From Oryzias latipes (lineage: Eukaryota > Chordata > Actinopteri > Beloniformes > Adrianichthyidae), in assembly GCF_002234675.1 (NCBI RefSeq), contig NC_019873.2, positions 12,282,735 to 12,346,734 on the forward strand: a stretch of 64,000 bases of DNA. Reading direction: 5' to 3'. The notes under the pieces are model-generated. The model made no database searches. It had not been told where the DNA came from and saw only the letters and a list, made by a program, of their open reading frames with translations. Numbering within the stretch: the stretch's first letter is position 1; each line of letters begins with the position of its first letter. Positions 19,629 through 33,044 of this stretch are shown here, in pieces. A program made the translations under genes and the position numbers.

Positions 19629-22604
19629 CTTTAAAGGGTCAAACAGGAAGTTCACACAGAAGTTGCTTTGGCTCCAAATTGCTTTAAATGTCCTCAAAAT
19701 GATTTAAATGAGCCTCGTGCTCATGCACAGGCATGCCCCAACAGAAGTGGAGGAGACTTCACCTCGTCGCCACAACAAACCCAGAAGTTTGTTTGCAGCA
19801 TTGCGCTCCATTTGGAGACTGACAGCAACAGCAGCGCAGTGAGATAATGCACACAAAGACACATTCAAAACCGGGGAGGCCGGACAAGACGAGGCAGGCT
19901 CAGGAAGGACTCAAAGCTGCGAGCCCTGGAGACAGGAAGCATGCCTCCCCCATCCTCCCCTTCAAACACATTCGGTCTAAATCACCCAACACATCCACTT
20001 CCCTTTGAAAACACGGGTAAAGTTGTGAGTGACATGGAGCCTCTGCGTTATCGCCACAGGCTGCAGAAAAAGCAGAAAAAGTCCAACTGGAGGTAGAGAT
20101 AGAGTAAGTATCCACTGTGGAGTCTGCAAAAAAAAAAAAAAAAAAACTCCTTCCCAAGGTTCAGTGTCAACAGAGACAGACGTGGATGTGGGGGAACTTT
20201 CACTCCTTCTCGTCAGTGGAGTCGTGCTGGAACTTGTCTGGTCTGCTACTGAGGCTAAACAACAACCCACTATAGTCTTGCTCAAAGCGCCTCTAGAATA
20301 CAGAATACAAATCCAGCATGTCAGGCGTAACGGAAGCATGTAGAAATGAGCAGAAACGTTCATGTAAATGAGACATGAAAGCCAGAACAACCTTTAAGCA
20401 TCCAGCATTACCTTAACATTGATGCTTCATCATTCCAGACGCAGCTTTTTCATCTTTTCCAGATTTTTCTCATTTGTTTCTCACAAATACTTCTTGATTT
20501 TTCCTCTACATGTAAAGTTTACTCCCATCTATCTGTCTCTATTATGTCATGGGCTATTTTTGTCAGACTACCTCTAACTTCCATATAAAAACTGTAACTG
20601 TAATCACCTTTGAAATACAACAGCTTTCCGTCCATTCTTTCACAGCTGCTAAGATTATTTTGGTCGAATTTATTTACACTCTATGGTACTTTTTTCTGTA
20701 CAAGCACACAACGATGACCACAGCAGGAACAGTGTGGGCTTGTGGGACTGAAAGAAACTTCAACATGTGGTGAGGCTACAGATCAAACTGAGCCACAGCT
20801 GCCCCAGGTGCTAACACCTTATTACCAGCAAAAGGTGGCAGGAAGCAGCTCCCTAGTAGAAGTAAACAAAAGCTCTTCTCTGTCTGAAGAAAACTTAAGT
20901 CACTATGCTTGGGTGCTTGCTGACTATGTCCAAACAGCAAATGAAATAGTCAAAGCAATAAAAACAACAAGAGTAATATAATACAATTGATTAAGGCAGT
21001 ACTTGCATTTAGGTTGATTTTTTATTAATTTTTGTGAACGTGTAGATGTATATCTGGACCAAATGTCTGTAGACAATGTGGAAATCTTGAAGGAAGCTGG
21101 GTAGGGCTGAAGGTCTGAGGATGAAGATCTGGCTACCACCGGTTAGGGAGAGCAGCCAGCTCTGTGGCGTGAACCTGACAGAGTCCTAGTGGAGCAGCGT
21201 TAACTACCACCAGAATGAAAAGGCATATTGTTCATACCACCTGTACATAATATACTGGCTTTATGGGAAATCACTGAGCCATAACTTTCCCTCCAGGGGA
21301 AGGAATTTGAGGTCATTGTGCCCTGGCATGCTGGGAAATGTTGTGTGACAGAAATCAAAGCAATAGGTTCAGATTTGAGTTCTTTTATGTCTATTTTCAG
21401 CCAACTGAAGCTGTAAGAAGTAAATATCTTTACGATAATCAAGATGGGTCTTACTATAAAACACGTAAGCATGACTGCAGAGTCTGATGACACACTCATG
21501 CAGCAACTGCAGTTTTAAAAGATGGAAAATGGATTTATCCGACAATAGGACTTGTTGATGGAGACATTAGTTCCAGTCCAAAACACATTTTAAGGTTAAT
21601 CCCGACATAGAAACGTGCAAACATGTTACGTTTAGTGTTATAAAGTGACCTGGTCTCAAGGGAGGTACTCCAAATGAGGTTCTCAGTACCATATAAATGA
21701 CAAACCAGAAGCTCATGTGACCACAGGGTTATCCCACTGAAAGTTTACTTTAGAAACCAGGTTATGAAGAACATATGAACAAACTTTAACTCACTTCCTT
21801 TTGTAGACTCCTTTATTAACTAAGCAGTTCAAAAAACGTTGGAACTAAAAATTAGATAAACCATAAAGTTTATAAACAAGACTTAAGACTTGAGTTTAGG
21901 AAAAGGTTTGTTGGATTATCTGTTCTTTGAAATCTTTGATGTCAATTTGCTTTAAAAGAAAGTGGAAAAGTCAAATGTTTGTTTAAAATCTGTCAAAGCA
22001 AAACCCCAAATTACCCAAAATGGGGGGCGGGCATCAATAATCTAACCCTAATCCACCCCTGCCCGACCTTCTCTCCCTAGGGACGGACTGGAGGGTAAAG
22101 AAGCAGAATCCGATAATCAAGCCTTAATGCGGCTCCACTTCCTGCTCTGGAAGAACAGCTGCAGACTAAATAAATGTCTCTGAGGCCTGATGGAGACCCA
22201 CAGCTCCCGAGCTCCAACAATAAATGCAGCAATGAAGGAAATATGCATCAGAGTTGCAGCAACACCAGCAGTTTGATTTAACTGTTCACAGCAAAGGATG
22301 AAAATGAGGATGAAGATGAATGATGATCTCAACACAAAACAAATAGTTTAAAATTGTAGTAATAGTATCAGCTGATAGATATATGTATATCTGCAAAAAA
22401 GTTGCTGCATCAGTGTGTCATCAGACAACACAAATGTGATGGCAGCAAAAAATGATCAAGCCATCATTACAGTTCAATATGTGGAAACACTTTGAATTTA
22501 CTAAAGACATGCAACTACAAAGTGTAATATAATGAATGATATAATGTTCTAAAAATGTTCTGTTCGAATTATTTTTATGTGGAAAAACAACAGTGGGCAG
22601 AACT

Positions 22605-23080
22605 TTATGAAACTATGGATGTATTCAGACTGGACACATTTGGTCCGCTTTAAGTGAACCAGAGTTTGTTTTACCCGATAATCCAGAACAAATATTCAGT
22701 CTGAATACACCTAGCAGATCCTGGTCCAGGACCAGGAACCGCTCTCAGACCCATCTTTGGAGGTTGTCTCGGTTCATTTCCAATCAGACTGAGCTTCGGT
22801 TCTCTCTAAGATCCACAGTCTGAATAGGGTCTGTGCGGAGCAGAACAACTGAACCAAAACGGCCACCGTAGCCGACATAAACAGAGTAGGAATGAGCTGC
22901 AGACAAATATAAAGCAGCAATTGTCGTGTTATCAAACAGTAAAAAAGAGTCCAACTCCCTATTTGTCAGAACGTTTATTTTAACACAGCTGAAAACGCTT
23001 CTTACATACTTTTCTGTGCCTCGTTACGCGGCACACACGTGACGCTGCTGTGACGTCACCCTAAAAGCCTCCTTGTAGTT
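22605..23080. repeat. Possible MITE
   Basis: Contains CAGACTGGACACATTTGGTC and GGTCCGCTTTAAG-like modules that look transposon-derived, but I could not define inverted repeats or a target duplication. Confidence 0.25.
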
Positions 23081-25344
23081 CCTTGACAGAATTCTCTTAA
23101 AAACAATGCCATAACACCACAACGATGAGACACAGGAACTCGTTAAAATGTGGTCTGATGAATGCGGGCTCGTTAGAACTACTTTTGACAAGACACACAT
23201 TGCTTCTGACACTGTTTCACACAATGATATGAATCAAATCGTTGTTAAAATGAATCACTACAACCTTACTAAATTCCATTCTTTTTTAAGTTTTAAACTA
23301 ATCTTTTCTTTTTTACAACCAACTGGTTGAGAGAAAAGATGTTACAGAAACAAGAGGAACAACTAAAAGAGAAAAACTAAAACCTCTGGGCATCCTCATC
23401 CCCTTCACTCTAGAGTATTCTTTACCTGCTTTCGTTTTCTACCTATTTCACAATAGTTACTTAGAACCAAAATCTAGAATTGATTTTGTCCTCTGGTGGA
23501 GCGTTTTGTTGGACAGTTGAAAGCAGAGAAACCAAAAAAATGTATTTTTGCTTGATTTTCCTCAATGTTTTCCATTTTTATATACTGACCTGAACCCTAC
23601 ATAAGATCAATCCATCCTTTTGTTTGGTGCTGATGTGTTTTTGGTAAATCCCGTGGTGGAATTTTGACTTGACGTTTTACCTTCTATGTATAAAAACAAA
23701 AGTTTAATCATCACAAATCTGTAAACCCGTCTGAGCCAACTTATTTGAAAACATCAGTATGTTGGACATTTTTTAAAGTTCCAGCGTCAAACAAAACAAA
23801 AAACAGTATCCAGTATCCTACTTGGTACCAAGTCAAAACTGTAAACCTTTTGTTTTTCTGTAATCAGTCGTGTTAGGTTTAATCATGATTGTCCTAATAT
23901 GGTCCTTTTTACTCCATCTTTTAGAAGAAAGACTGATAAATGTGACTTGAAGTTTCTCCATGAGGGCAACAGTCTCATGTAATTAATTTCCTTTCTCCAT
24001 TTTTTACTGAAAAGCTTCCATGCATTCTTTTTTTGTTCACTGTCTTCAAACTTTTCTCCATGTCTTCCACTTCACTTTTCATGCCTTCCCCAACTTCTTA
24101 TTTTGATCCCTTCTTTCCCTTCTCCGTCTCTCCTCCTTGGCTCTATTCCCCATCCCCTCCTGGGGCCCCTCCTTGCAGGCGGGCCTCTGGGTGCTGCAGC
24201 AGCCTCCCGTTGGTGTCGGCGCCCTGCCCAAAATGCCTTTCAGGGCCTGGGAGACTGCAGGCCAGACTTTCTGGCTCCACACTCATTGTTTGCTTGGCTG
24301 CTCTGTGCCTCTTCTCCTACTATGGATTAGCATAAGAATACCCAGAGCACCCTGATCCACCTCTTCTTGCCTGCATCTTCTGCTTCCCTCTTTCCTTCCA
24401 ATCGCTCCCATCAACAAGCACTTCTTTTTCTCTTTCGGTTTATACCAACTCATCTCAAGCTCGGCTGATGGTACAGTCTGAATTTTAAAGTCAAGAATTT
24501 TTAAACCGTGTCAGCAGGGTTGCAGACTTTATCTGATACACTACTGGTGGTTTCAGAGCTTATTATTAGAGGTAACTTCACAACAGACGTACTCTGTCGA
24601 GACAAACACAGAAGCTTGCTTTGTAATGCTAAATGACACAGAGGTTGATGGCTTACTGCAGGAAATCCCTGCAAAATAAGTAAGTAATACTTAAATGCCA
24701 TGATCCACAATGAAAATGACTAAAAGGTATTAGCTGAAGGTCTGGACCAGAGAAGACAGAGAATGAGCAGGAAGATTCAGGGAGACGAATTCTGAAAAAT
24801 GTGAAGGAGAAAAGTGGGAAAGCGGAAGAGAGAGCAGAAAAACAAAACTCGTGATAAAGAGGAGTGAGAAAACTGAAATAGACCAAAACGTTTGCTTGAA
24901 GCTCTACATTGTCAGTGTCATTTAAAGTTTTGTGTTTAACCACACACATCTAGGCAAACACAAACCACACATGTTAACATAACAAACTTTAATATACACA
25001 TATTTATGCAGATCTATACAGAAAACTATATACACTATGCATACAAACCAGTTCATACGCACATACCACCACACAAACAGATACATACTTTATATATCAG
25101 GTATGTATGCATACAAATGAAGTGTGTGTTTACTAAATGTAACTGAACGTAGAAGAGAAAGCCGTGGATGGGCATTGCAACAGAGGCATTGTAGGGTAAA
25201 CCAACCTCCATGGCCTGGTAGCCCTGATCCTTGTGCTAAGAGAGGAGATAGTGCTCACTCCAGAAATAGACTGGAGCACCAAGCCCTGAGCACCAAACCC
25301 TCTGTAGGAACTTGCTTAGCACACTAGATGGGTCAGGCCAGAGC

Positions 25345-25631
25345 CCATTTATTATTACATTTTAAAGTGACAATTACAGTTGCATAGAGAACATATGTTT
25401 GCTTGTTATTCTAGCATAAATCCTTTTAAATTTGATTTTGACAGATTTTAAGTCCTAATGTATAGTTGCCCAATCCGATATTTCAAGTCCAATTCCCCCT
25501 AAATATGAATAAATACACACCAATTTTTATTTTTTATTCTAAGAAATTAAAAACTTTTATGCTCTCGCGGGCCACATAAAATAACATGGCGGGCCACATT
25601 TGGCCCGCAGGCTTTGAGTTTGACACATGTG
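25345..25631. mobile_element. Truncated inverse copy of the 19238-19628 hAT MITE
   Basis: Reverse complement matches 19238 onward, including the terminal CACATGTGTCAAA, the GTGGCCCGC blocks and the AACTATACATTAGGACTTAA segment. The far end is missing. Confidence 0.8.
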
Positions 25632-25790
25632 GTGTAAGCCGTGGTGGATTTTGTTGCCAACAATAAAAGTAAACCCTGCCCCCAACCGTATCTGTCTGTG
25701 TGTTAGCCATGCCCGTGAAATGACGGGAAGAAGAGATTTAAGAGTGGAGCCAGGGATGGCAAGAACTCGAACCATTGTCGGACATTCAGG

Positions 25791-25841
25791 ACAACACAGT
25801 CCAATTGGTCTGCCATGAGCAGACCAATTGGACTGTGTTGT
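25791..25841. repeat. Perfect 23-bp inverted repeat with 5-nt loop
   Basis: Positions 25791-25813 are the exact reverse complement of 25819-25841, with CATGA between them. The core is AGTCCAATTGGTCTGC / GCAGACCAATTGGACT. The loop is smaller and the pairing more perfect than in usual microRNA precursors. Confidence 0.9.
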
Positions 25842-28800
25842 GTCTGCTGTGTCATGACTTAGTTGCGGGATGTAGTGTATTCTACTGTAAACTGGACTCA
25901 TTCAAGTCAGTAAAGGTAGTCAGGCAGGGGACACATCGCTCCTGGAAACGGTCTTAGCACTGCTTTGATGATGTGACGTATGGGACTGAAAGGAATCAGG
26001 GACAGAAAGGAGCTGCAGATGGGCCTGAGGCAGCAGAGCAGCAGCCCAGCCTGATTTTATTAAAGGCCAGCAGAGGAAGCAAAGAGCAGCTGCATTCACA
26101 GTCCTCGGTAATCATGTTACCCCTGCACACATTACCCACAATCCAAAGCAGCACCACAGACATTCATCAATGCTGAAGGCACAAAATATCTCAGAAACAG
26201 TGCAACATGATTCAGCCTTCGTGATTCAACCCTTTTTAAGATCTCCATGGAAACCAGACTATCCTTCACTGCAGCTCAAAAACAAACCATAATACACCAG
26301 TGCAACTATAAATCTCAGTGATGAGGAGAGCTCTGATGAGGGTTCGTTTGTCTGCAGACTGCAAGTTAACAAGTTAAGTTAATCACACAATAGTACGTTT
26401 ATTTACCCATAGAGAACGTGCAGGACTCTCACACTATCAGTTTCAGTCTCCTTGATTTCCAAAAAAGAAGCAGAGCATTTTCTCAATATAGCCTGAATAT
26501 ATAGCCAAAACAATTGAAATAGTTAAAAGAATCAAAGAGATTAAGGGAGTTTAAAGGAGCTGGTGAACTGGATAATCATTTGTTGTGTTTATTTACTTGG
26601 CTGAGTTAAAGATGTAACATATAAAAATGAATTAAAATATACAAAAAAGTGGCATCAACATTTTGAAGTGCTTGTTTAGTTTGACTTGATCTTATCTGAG
26701 CATTCTTACTCCTGTTCCCCATCAGTGCTGTAACTGCTGATCTCAGCCACCTCTTTATCCTCCTTCCTGACTTATTTTCTTCACCAGTCCTCCTCAAACC
26801 ACAGCTGGGGAATGGGTGGTAGAAAATGGAGAAAACACAAGCTGTCACACATTTTACAGCACTGCAACCCAAAACTCTCCAACAAAGCATATCAGGTTTA
26901 TCCTTAATATCACTAGGATTCTGCACTCCAACACAGACACATTTCTGGGTCTTCTTTCTTCTTAAAACTAGAGGTTTAGCCGATAATAACAACTAATGGA
27001 CTACGCACAAATTAAACCCTTTTTTTCCTGTATATTGACAGTTGTGGTGGCTTGTCCTGAAATAGAGGCAGCCAGTGATCAACTTTGCCCCTCACTTTTC
27101 CAACTTTTACTTTTATACAAGATGTAACAAAAAGTAAAAGCATGTGCCTCATCCCAAAAGCATCATCCCAGTATGACAGCATGGAAACTGGCATCTACAC
27201 AGCTTTGCTCAGAGAGATAACAGTTCAGGAGTACATCAGAAATTTTTTAAAGCAGAATGTTTGATATGTATTTATCTATGCAGACAAATGGATCAAAATC
27301 TTTTTTATTTTAAAGTAAACTTTTTTTTAGAGAAATGGTTAAGAGTACAGATACACAATATAGGATTTTTGCCACTATTTTCAGAACAATGTTGCTGATA
27401 CAGATATCAAAAATGTAAAAGTTTATTTTCATTTATTTAAAATAAACTACTGAAATTTACCTTCTAAAACTACTGAAATTTATCCCCAGTTTTATATAAA
27501 ATAAATTTATCCCAATTAAGGATAAATTTTCACTTCATTTGCAAACATATAGAAATGGTTATAGCTTTTAAGAGGTGCAGAAACATGTCAAACCCCTTTT
27601 CCATCTTTGTAGAAGAAAGGAAGTAGAAACATCTAGGGATTTATCTGGATGACAGACTGGAGTGGGCAAGGCAGACATTTATTCTAGAAGAGGTTTAAGT
27701 TCTTTAATGTTAGTAGGAAAACGTTCCATATCTTTTAGGAGTCTGCTCTGGAGAGTGTGATCACGTCTTAAGTCACTTATTGGGGCAGTAACATTAAACC
27801 GTGAAAGAGGCTGAACAGACTGATGCTGAATACTGGCTACTTTCTACTCTGGAACCTTAAGATATGATGGCTCAAAGAAGGATTTGTAAATGGAAAACCA
27901 CCACAGAAAACCTTCATCCTCCTCTTCATAACAGTCTCAGTAAGTGTCTACAGTTGGAAGCTGCTTCAGATCTGCTATAACTCTGACCACTGCAGGAGAT
28001 CCGTTCCATAGCTGTAACCTCCTGCAACTCTGAAAGAACTAAGAAGACAACTACACTCACTACAACTACTAATGTCTACTTGGAGACCATTTTTTTGGAA
28101 AAGTGGAATGTCACCATAAGTCATAAAAAATGTCAAAAGCTGTTGATGTCAATTAACTACAAATACATTTTTGTGCCACAGCTTTTTCAGTCCAACAACT
28201 CAGTCTATCAAACGGCTGATTTAGGCTTGGATTTTGTTACTGGGTAGCTGCTATAAAAAGCCGGTATTGTCTTCCATGTAAGGCCATCTCTGGTGTTTAA
28301 ACTTTAAACTCATGTTTTCCTGTATAACCAGGGTTTCGTTTTAGTCGATCCCACTGAGGACAGGCAATTTTGGAAGAAGGGCAAAACTTGATATAACACC
28401 AGGAACTGTAATCACATGTCGGCACAATAAATAGTCTTGCTGGGGGTTTTTTTTGGTGGGGGGATCTTAGCTTTTTCCTGTTCTTGCATCCAGCACTTTG
28501 AATGGCAGAAACCAGTCCGGCTTTTTGCAAATTGTCACTGTTGTGAAAATTCAGATGTTTTCATGCACGAAGAAGATTTTTTTTTAATGCAGTGGAAAGT
28601 TAACAACCTTCTTACATTTTTACAGCTACGCCACAAAGCCCTGCCTTACTCCTATTTATGAACTGAGCAGCTGTTAACTCCATCCCTTAGCCATGGGAGG
28701 TATTTTCTTAAAAAGTTGTTTGCCTGGAGCTTCCAGTGAATATGCCCTGCAGAAGGTGTGTAAAAACAGTAAAAGAGAAAGACAGAACAACAGGTTCATC

Positions 28801-30596
28801 ACAGGTGGTATGTTAAAGACTGCTGAAATGGAACCGACGCGCTGGGAGTTTTCACATCTACCAATACTGATAATGCACTGATATATAATGACATGTATCC
28901 CTAGCTCAGAGAAAGCTTTGTATATTGCACATAGCAAATCTAGAGGAGTCAAAGGTATAAAGCCTCTGTGTAAATGCAGAAGAACAGACATTCATAATAA
29001 TAAACGTGACAGCTCCCGGCCCAATAACGAGTCTGAACCTGGAGTCCTGCACACTTAAAATGCTCCGCAGAGACAAGTGCTCTGATCTGAGCTGCAGCGA
29101 GTGAGCAATGCTGCTGGCGGCAGGGTGGGGGCAAATTGCTGAGGGACATATGGGAGTGATTTTGCGTGGCAGACTGGCCGGCTCTGTTTGAAGATCTGTC
29201 GGTGAGCTCTGAGACTCAGACGGCTCAAGTGGGCCGGTGCTGAAACACAGGCAGCAGTCTACCTCTTAACACGATGGTGTCCAGCTGCTCGGGAAAAACC
29301 CGGCTCCATTGCAGCTGATGAACAAGCCTGAAATCGGCTTCTGAATGACTGAAATTGCAAAAATTAAACTGATGGTGACTCAAACACAGTCTAAAGGAAG
29401 AAACAAGCAGCTGCTTGATTTATCCTGTAGAGCTCTGATCACTTAAATATCAAGGTTCTGCGGTGAGAATATAAATGTTTGCTCCACACTGAGGAAAATG
29501 CTGATCTTCTGATGTTGTGAACCACAAATAGTCTGAAAGCTCCACTTCAAAGTGAGCATGATGAGAGAAGAGCCACACTCAGCTCAGAAGCAACACAAAC
29601 ACACAATCTGGCCTCACAGAGAGCTGTGTTCACCTTTAACCCACATTCCTGACCCTCCATCAGTCCGTGGGCTACTTCACCTGCAGTGCATATGCTGTAA
29701 TCAGGGCTCTTCATGCTTTGCTGGTAAATCAAAACACATGACAGCTTGGATGACCTAATCAAAACCTGCAAAGAAAAGCCTGAAGGCTTCCGATTGGCTG
29801 GCTTAGCCACAGCTCAGATGTCAGAGGTTAATGTCCTCACCCCGCCCCCACCTGTCAAAAAGCGGGAGTTGGGTTGTATTTTGTCATGAATTTGCCAAAA
29901 AGAAAAAATAAAGCCAATTCTCTTCATAAAAGAAATGCTTTTGCCGCTAGCAGACAGAGCTTTTGCATACCTGACTGGTAGCTCCTGAACTTAGCAGTGA
30001 GCAGGTGTGTCCACTGATCCATGGGTAATGTAGTCTGGAGACGATTAGGTAAAAACAGCGTCAGCCTGAAAGAAACAGAAACAGGCATGGTGGGTTCAGT
30101 GTTTTGTCAAAGGACACTTGCCCGAATTTTCCTATGTTGCAAGTGTCCAGGGCAAGGCGGGAATTTAACCTGCAATATTTCAATTAAGGGTCAACCACTC
30201 TAATGTTACAGGGCCACCTTTCGCACACAAGAACACCAAGAACCAAGAACAGCATCTGCTCCTAAATCCTATTACCAAAACAAAAGTGGCAGGTGGTAGT
30301 CAAGTTTCACTTCTCCCAAAATTGGTTTCAAACCTGATTTTTAGGTCTAAGCTGTGTTTTGGTTCAATATATGATTTGTGTATTACGAAAACGCAGGGCT
30401 CGACATAGCCATTTGTCCGCTGGCCCGGTCCTGTTTTTCGAGCAGTGCGGACCACAAGACTTTACTTTTCACTTGTCCGCTCGGGCCACTAAAATATTTA
30501 ACGGTTTATATATTCTTCACCTTTTTCAATAAAGTAAATTTTGCGAAAACGTGTAGATTTACCTCGTCTTCATAATTTAGTTTTTCTGCTAGTCCT

Positions 30597-30977
30597 GTGT
30601 TCAGACTTCAAGGGTTTCTATGGGAAACCTTTGATCACTTCTCCTTCTCTCCCGCCTGCGCGCGCTCGGCTTTCACTGCCGAGCACCACGCGGCACGCGC
30701 TCACTACTTTTTTTTTCAAACTTTATTGAATGTAACAATTCAATACAAAACAATGTTAAACAGCAACAACGAAGGCACAAGCCAGTGGGTTATTATTACA
30801 TTTGATTATAAATCCGACACCGTCACTGAAGAGAGACTGAAGCATGTCAGAGATGTGGAAGACATGGCAGGAATAGATAGGAATATGTTGGATGGAGTAG
30901 TGGGTATAATTAGTAGTATGGACAGCAAGATATTTAATGAATGCATTGAAGATGAAACTGTATCCACTAAGCTTTAA
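30597..30977 (+). other. Open frame inside the composite element (126 codons), function unknown
   Basis: The second half (from MLNSNNEGTSQWVIITFDYK) is polar and acidic with no domain I recognise. It overlaps the possible antisense retro-inserted piece, so it may be chance. No splice sites or start context support expression. Confidence 0.15.
30708..30727 (-). other. Minus-strand AATAAA followed by nine A: possible retrocopy 3' end
   Basis: Read on the minus strand, AATAAAGTTTG is followed by nine A residues. This looks like the 3' terminus of a reverse-transcribed RNA. The source RNA and the 5' limit are unknown. The spacing of 5 nt from signal to tail is short. Confidence 0.35.
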
Positions 30978-31118
30978 GCTGAATGTCAAAGAATCAAAGG
31001 CAACTCCAAATACCTGAATCTCAGACTCAAATGCAGTAGAATGTTAAACTACTTAATTTTGTTTTTCTTTACAACACTGTAAGCAGTAAGTATTTCTAGT
31101 TAGCTGAATGATCTCAGT

Positions 31119-31446
31119 TAGACCTGCACAATATGAGGAAAACTCGCGATATGCGATATCAGAGATTAAAATTGCGATAACGATATAATTTGCGGTATAT
31201 AAACAAACAGCAAAATAACCAAATAACCATTCCCAGTTTAAAAATTATACTCCAAATGACCCACGTTGACATAGGTTACAAACATCTAACATAACAGGGC
31301 TCCATCTGATTGGTCAACAATGTGAAGGCGTCCATCCGATTGGTCAAATGCATTAAGGGATTTATTTGATTCGTTAAATGGTTCAAGCTGCCATTAGATT
31401 GTTTTAACACATTTAAGGTTTATGATTTATTGCGATATTTGCCGTT
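31119..31446. mobile_element. Truncated copy of the CGATA-type hAT MITE
   Basis: Begins TAGACCTGCACAATATGAGG and follows 32344-32754 until GATATTTGCCGT, where homology stops about 75 bp before the expected right end. It sits inside the composite element. Confidence 0.8.
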
Positions 31447-31790
31447 AGAAGCACCATGAAAACTTCTGAACTAGTGTTACCTACTACACTGCAGTGCTCT
31501 CTTCAAAACATCTGAAACAGACTAGAGCAGATTTAAGTTTGATATGGTCTATTTTCAGTCATTGAAAAGTGTAGAAATAAGTGATGTCACCAGAATGCAC
31601 CAAATTGTACCATATTAAAAGTTTCCGGGGGGGCATGCCCCCAGACCCCCCTAAAGTTGCAAGCACCTGCGGAGCGGCGGGTCCCGCTATGCGCGGTGTC
31701 GGGCCAGTAACTTTCAGGCAGGGCCAGTAAGTTTCAAAAACTACTGGCCCTATGGGCCAGTGCAAATTTCTGGGCTATGTCAACCTCTGA
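31261..31790. repeat. 530-bp direct repeat, copy 1
   Basis: Matches 40752-41281 with a constant offset of 9491 and no gaps. I see only about seven base differences. It spans the end of the truncated hAT MITE and the right part of the composite element. Confidence 0.95.
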
Positions 31791-32034
31791 AACGGCAACA
31801 ATTTTTTTTTTGAAAAATCTATTTTTTTTTAAATTTGCTATAAGCCGGTGACAATGAAGAAACATCTTTCCGTTGGCCTATACTGAGCCTGGTGTAATGC
31901 AATAAAACACAAATAAAGCACAAGAATTGTTTGACACTTTTAATGTAAGCATACTGGTATGTTGGGATGCAACCACTCACTTTCCCCGAAGTTAAGTTTG
32001 ATGGTACGGTTCGGTTCGTATTTTTTCTATGGGT

Positions 32035-32053
32035 AGGTAGGTAGGTAGGTGTG
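32035..32053. repeat. Short GTAG/TAGG tetranucleotide repeat
   Basis: About four and a half tandem units of GGTA. Confidence 0.8.
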
Positions 32054-32343
32054 TAATGTTAAAGTTGAACTTCATCTGCAACAGTGTCTAGTAATGTTGC
32101 AGCCTGTGAAACCCCACTCTGATGTAAGGCTACCAAACTTTGGGAAAGCATTATCACTTCCGTTTTTTCCCTAGATGTATAGCTGTTCACCTTTCGCAGT
32201 CTCCCTCTTTGGTTGATTTTTTCAGCGTGACTTTGCTGTTTAGCTTGTCAATCAATCCCTTCCATGCCATGTTTTACGGAGACACGGCACGTGCAGCTAG
32301 CCAACGTTACATGAATCTTCATCGTAATTACATTCTTGTTGTC

Positions 32344-32754
32344 TAGGGCTGCACGATATGAGGAAAACTCGCGATGTGCGATATTGGTGATTAATATTGC
32401 GATAACGATATAATTCGCGGTATACAAACAAATAGCAAAACAACCAAAAACATCATTTCCATTTCACTGCAACAGTTTAAAAGTTATACTCCAACTGACC
32501 CTTGTCGACGTAGGAGGCAAACATCAAACATAAAAGGGCTCATCTGATTGATCAACAAGGTAAACGGGTCCTTCCGATTGGTCAAATGCATAAAGGGATT
32601 TATTTCATTTATTCAATATTTCAGGCTGCCATGAGATTGTTTTAGCACATTTAAGGTAACCATTTATTGCGATTTTCGCCGTCTTTTGCGGTATGCATAT
32701 TGCACAGCTTAATGTCGCGATAACGATAAATTTGCGGTATATTGTGCAGGCCTA
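32344..32754. mobile_element. hAT MITE, full copy with exact 8-bp target duplication
   Basis: Ends TAGGGCTGCACGATATG and ATATTGTGCAGGCCTA. The 8-mer TTGTTGTC occurs at both 32336-32343 and 32755-32762. At 411 bp it represents the element without the nested insertion seen at 12821-13007. Confidence 0.92.
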
Positions 32755-33044
32755 TTGTTGTCAATCTATTACTGGACTTATTTTCTATAAAAGGTTGGAA
32801 CTTTGAGAGTTTAAACAAGAAAGAAAAGTATGAAAATGTCTGCCTGGGAAAAGTGAATAAAATGTGTAGTGAGGAGTCCCCTCTGTCAACAGACGGGAAA
32901 TTATGTCCTGGTACACAATGAGCTCAAAACCCCGCCGCCCCCATGTAAGGATAGGATCAGCTCATCAGCAAAACGTAATAACTGAATTGAAACTGAAAGC
33001 AAAGAGGGAGAAACAAGAAAAATAGAGTTAAAAATACAAATGTA

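Larger units (their letters stand above)
30393..31788. mobile_element. Composite non-autonomous element with GACATAGCC inverted repeats
   Basis: Left end AGGGCTCGACATAGCC and right end GGCTATGTCAACCTCT are inverted repeats. The flanking 8-mers GAAAACGC and GAAACGGC agree at 6 of 8, suggesting a hAT-type target duplication. Inside are a probable retro-inserted poly(A) piece (T9 at 30708-30716) and a truncated CGATA-type hAT MITE (31119-31446). The last 530 bp are repeated at 40752-41281. Confidence 0.65.

Noticed and set aside
24033..24355. Secreted or membrane protein (100- and 72-codon overlapping frames)
   Set aside because: Three overlapping frames in a C/T-rich stretch give hydrophobic translations by composition alone; no family recognised.
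25791..25841. microRNA precursor
   Set aside because: The loop is 5 nt and the 23-bp stem has no bulges or flanking basal stem, unlike typical animal precursors.
31559..31765. 68-codon frame present in both 530-bp copies as a conserved gene
   Set aside because: Conservation is explained by the recent DNA duplication (also at 41050-41256); the frame lies in transposon sequence and has no domain.
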